From an uncultured Eubacteriales bacterium (lineage in GTDB: Bacteria; Bacillota; Clostridia; Oscillospirales; Acutalibacteraceae), in assembly GCA_900317795.1 (NCBI GenBank), contig ONIF01000299.1, forward strand, positions 1 through 5,703: a DNA stretch of 5,703 nt. The letters are read 5' to 3'. Both the position numbers and the translations under genes were made by a program. Below, piece after piece: positions 5,202-5,703 of this stretch. Under the pieces are notes generated by a model that worked only from the letters and a program-made list of their open reading frames with translations, ran no database searches and was not told the origin of the DNA. Positions within the stretch are counted from its first letter, which is position 1. Every line of letters starts with the position of its first letter.

Positions 5202-5238
5202 AAACGGAGAAACCAATTTTTTCGGTTTCTCCGTTTTT
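5202..5238. terminator. Strong bidirectional intrinsic terminator
   Basis: AAAACGGAGAAACC (5202-5215) and GGTTTCTCCGTTTT (5224-5237) form a perfect 14-bp stem with an 8-base loop. A-runs and T-runs flank it on both sides, so it can stop transcripts from either strand. It lies 19 bases after the ABC ATPase stop and 9 bases beyond the stop codon of the convergent minus-strand gene. Confidence 0.92.
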
Positions 5239-5246
5239 CAGTTAAA

Positions 5247-5703
5247 TCAGTTCGGTATTTTCAGCTTTTCCGCATATAATGGTTCATATTCACCTGAATG
5301 ATAATATAATATTTGTCGATCGTGCTCTCCGTCATCATATACGGCAATGATACGCTCATTGCCTTCATCATCTAAAAAGAATTGAGCGGTGTGTGTTCCA
5401 CTGCCACCAATACTATCGGGGGGCTGTATTTCGGAAAGTTTTTGTACAATAATTGCAAAACCGCTGTCACTATTTTCGGATATAACTCTTTTCACATCAT
5501 CTAATGTTATTCTTGGAGAAGAAGCGTCTATTTTTCCGACAATGACGGCTTCTTGATAAGGAAAAGTCAGCCAGCCGTCAGATTTTCTTACTTCCAAAAG
5601 TTCCTTATATTGTTCATCACTTAAATTGGGGTATAATTTCATACACTTGTCTAAAATACTCTCTGCTTTATCATATTGATTTTTCAATTCGGGATATTTT
5701 TCC
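5247..5703 (-). CDS. Hypothetical protein, C-terminal part (5' end outside window)
   Basis: The frame ends TGA at 5247 and stays open to the window edge; 151 residues are visible. The first visible residues are EKYPELKNQYDKAESILDK, a charged, probably helical stretch that could be the end of a coiled coil or TPR-like repeat. A globular part follows with QEAVIVGKIDASSPRITLDD and a C-terminal section PPDSIGGSGTHTAQFFLDDE, then IIAVYDDGEHDRQILYYHSG, suggesting beta strands. The only early start-like codon, a TTG at 5687, has no ribosome binding site and the frame continues before it, so the true start is upstream. I do not recognise the family; a secreted or lipoprotein N-terminus is possible but cannot be seen. 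It converges on the ABC ATPase and shares its terminator. Confidence 0.75.
   Translation of the reverse strand, partial: EKYPELKNQYDKAESILDKCMKLYPNLSDEQYKELLEVRKSDGWLTFPYQEAVIVGKIDASSPRITLDDVKRVISENSDSGFAIIVQKLSEIQPPDSIGGSGTHTAQFFLDDEGNERIIAVYDDGEHDRQILYYHSGEYEPLYAEKLKIPN

Noticed and set aside
5247..5687. Complete 146-residue gene starting at a TTG at 5687
   Set aside because: The frame continues open upstream to the window edge in protein-like sequence and there is no ribosome binding site, so the gene is truncated by the window.

Overview
The window looks like low-GC Firmicutes DNA, most likely from a Ruminococcus/Oscillospiraceae-type gut Clostridium. This is inferred from the A+T-rich sequence, strong AGGAG ribosome binding sites, Lys/Ile/Asn-rich proteins, sigma-70-like promoters and the mix of gene families. 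No ribosomal or tRNA gene is present, so the taxonomy is only a guess. It reads as an accessory chromosomal region.

Left part (1-2090): a complete minus-strand gene (40-1539) encodes a 499-residue DUF2828-type protein, an alpha-helical N-terminal region followed by a von Willebrand A (vWA) domain with an intact metal-binding motif. This recalls the layout of Ro60/TROVE RNA-binding proteins. Its upstream region of about 550 bases has no large gene but is not empty. A good minus-strand promoter (2035-2063) would start an RNA near base 2028, exactly where two interlocking inverted repeats predict an H-type pseudoknot. Further along are a possible 33-codon ORF and two overlapping frames that look like remnants of a short coding sequence running into the start of the DUF2828 gene.

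Centre (2057-4510): a plus-strand promoter, with palindromes in its -35 region and spacer, drives an unrecognised acidic protein of 182 residues (2160-2708). It is followed by an IS110-family element on the minus strand: a 425-residue DEDD/serine transposase (2955-4232), a perfect 94-bp tandem duplication at its right end (2745-2932), and a 250-270-base non-coding left end. The left end folds on the minus strand into two consecutive stem-internal-loop units, as expected of an IS110 bridge RNA. The two units share the same internal design (GGGA, hairpin ending GGCT, then ATACCTGTA). A CT core shared by both ends gives proposed element limits of about 2746-4503.

Right part (4504-5703): a plus-strand ABC transporter ATPase of the MacB/LolD/BceA type (4515-5183) has no permease beside it and ends at a strong bidirectional terminator (5202-5238). 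Beyond this lies the C-terminal part of an unrecognised minus-strand gene that runs off the window edge.

If the proposed element is removed, the 182-residue protein gene and the ABC ATPase gene lie about 50 bases apart in the same direction. The insertion may therefore have split a former transcription unit, and it may now supply the ribosome binding site of the ATPase. The most notable items are the duplicated architecture of the bridge RNA and the pseudoknot-led RNA upstream of the DUF2828 gene.
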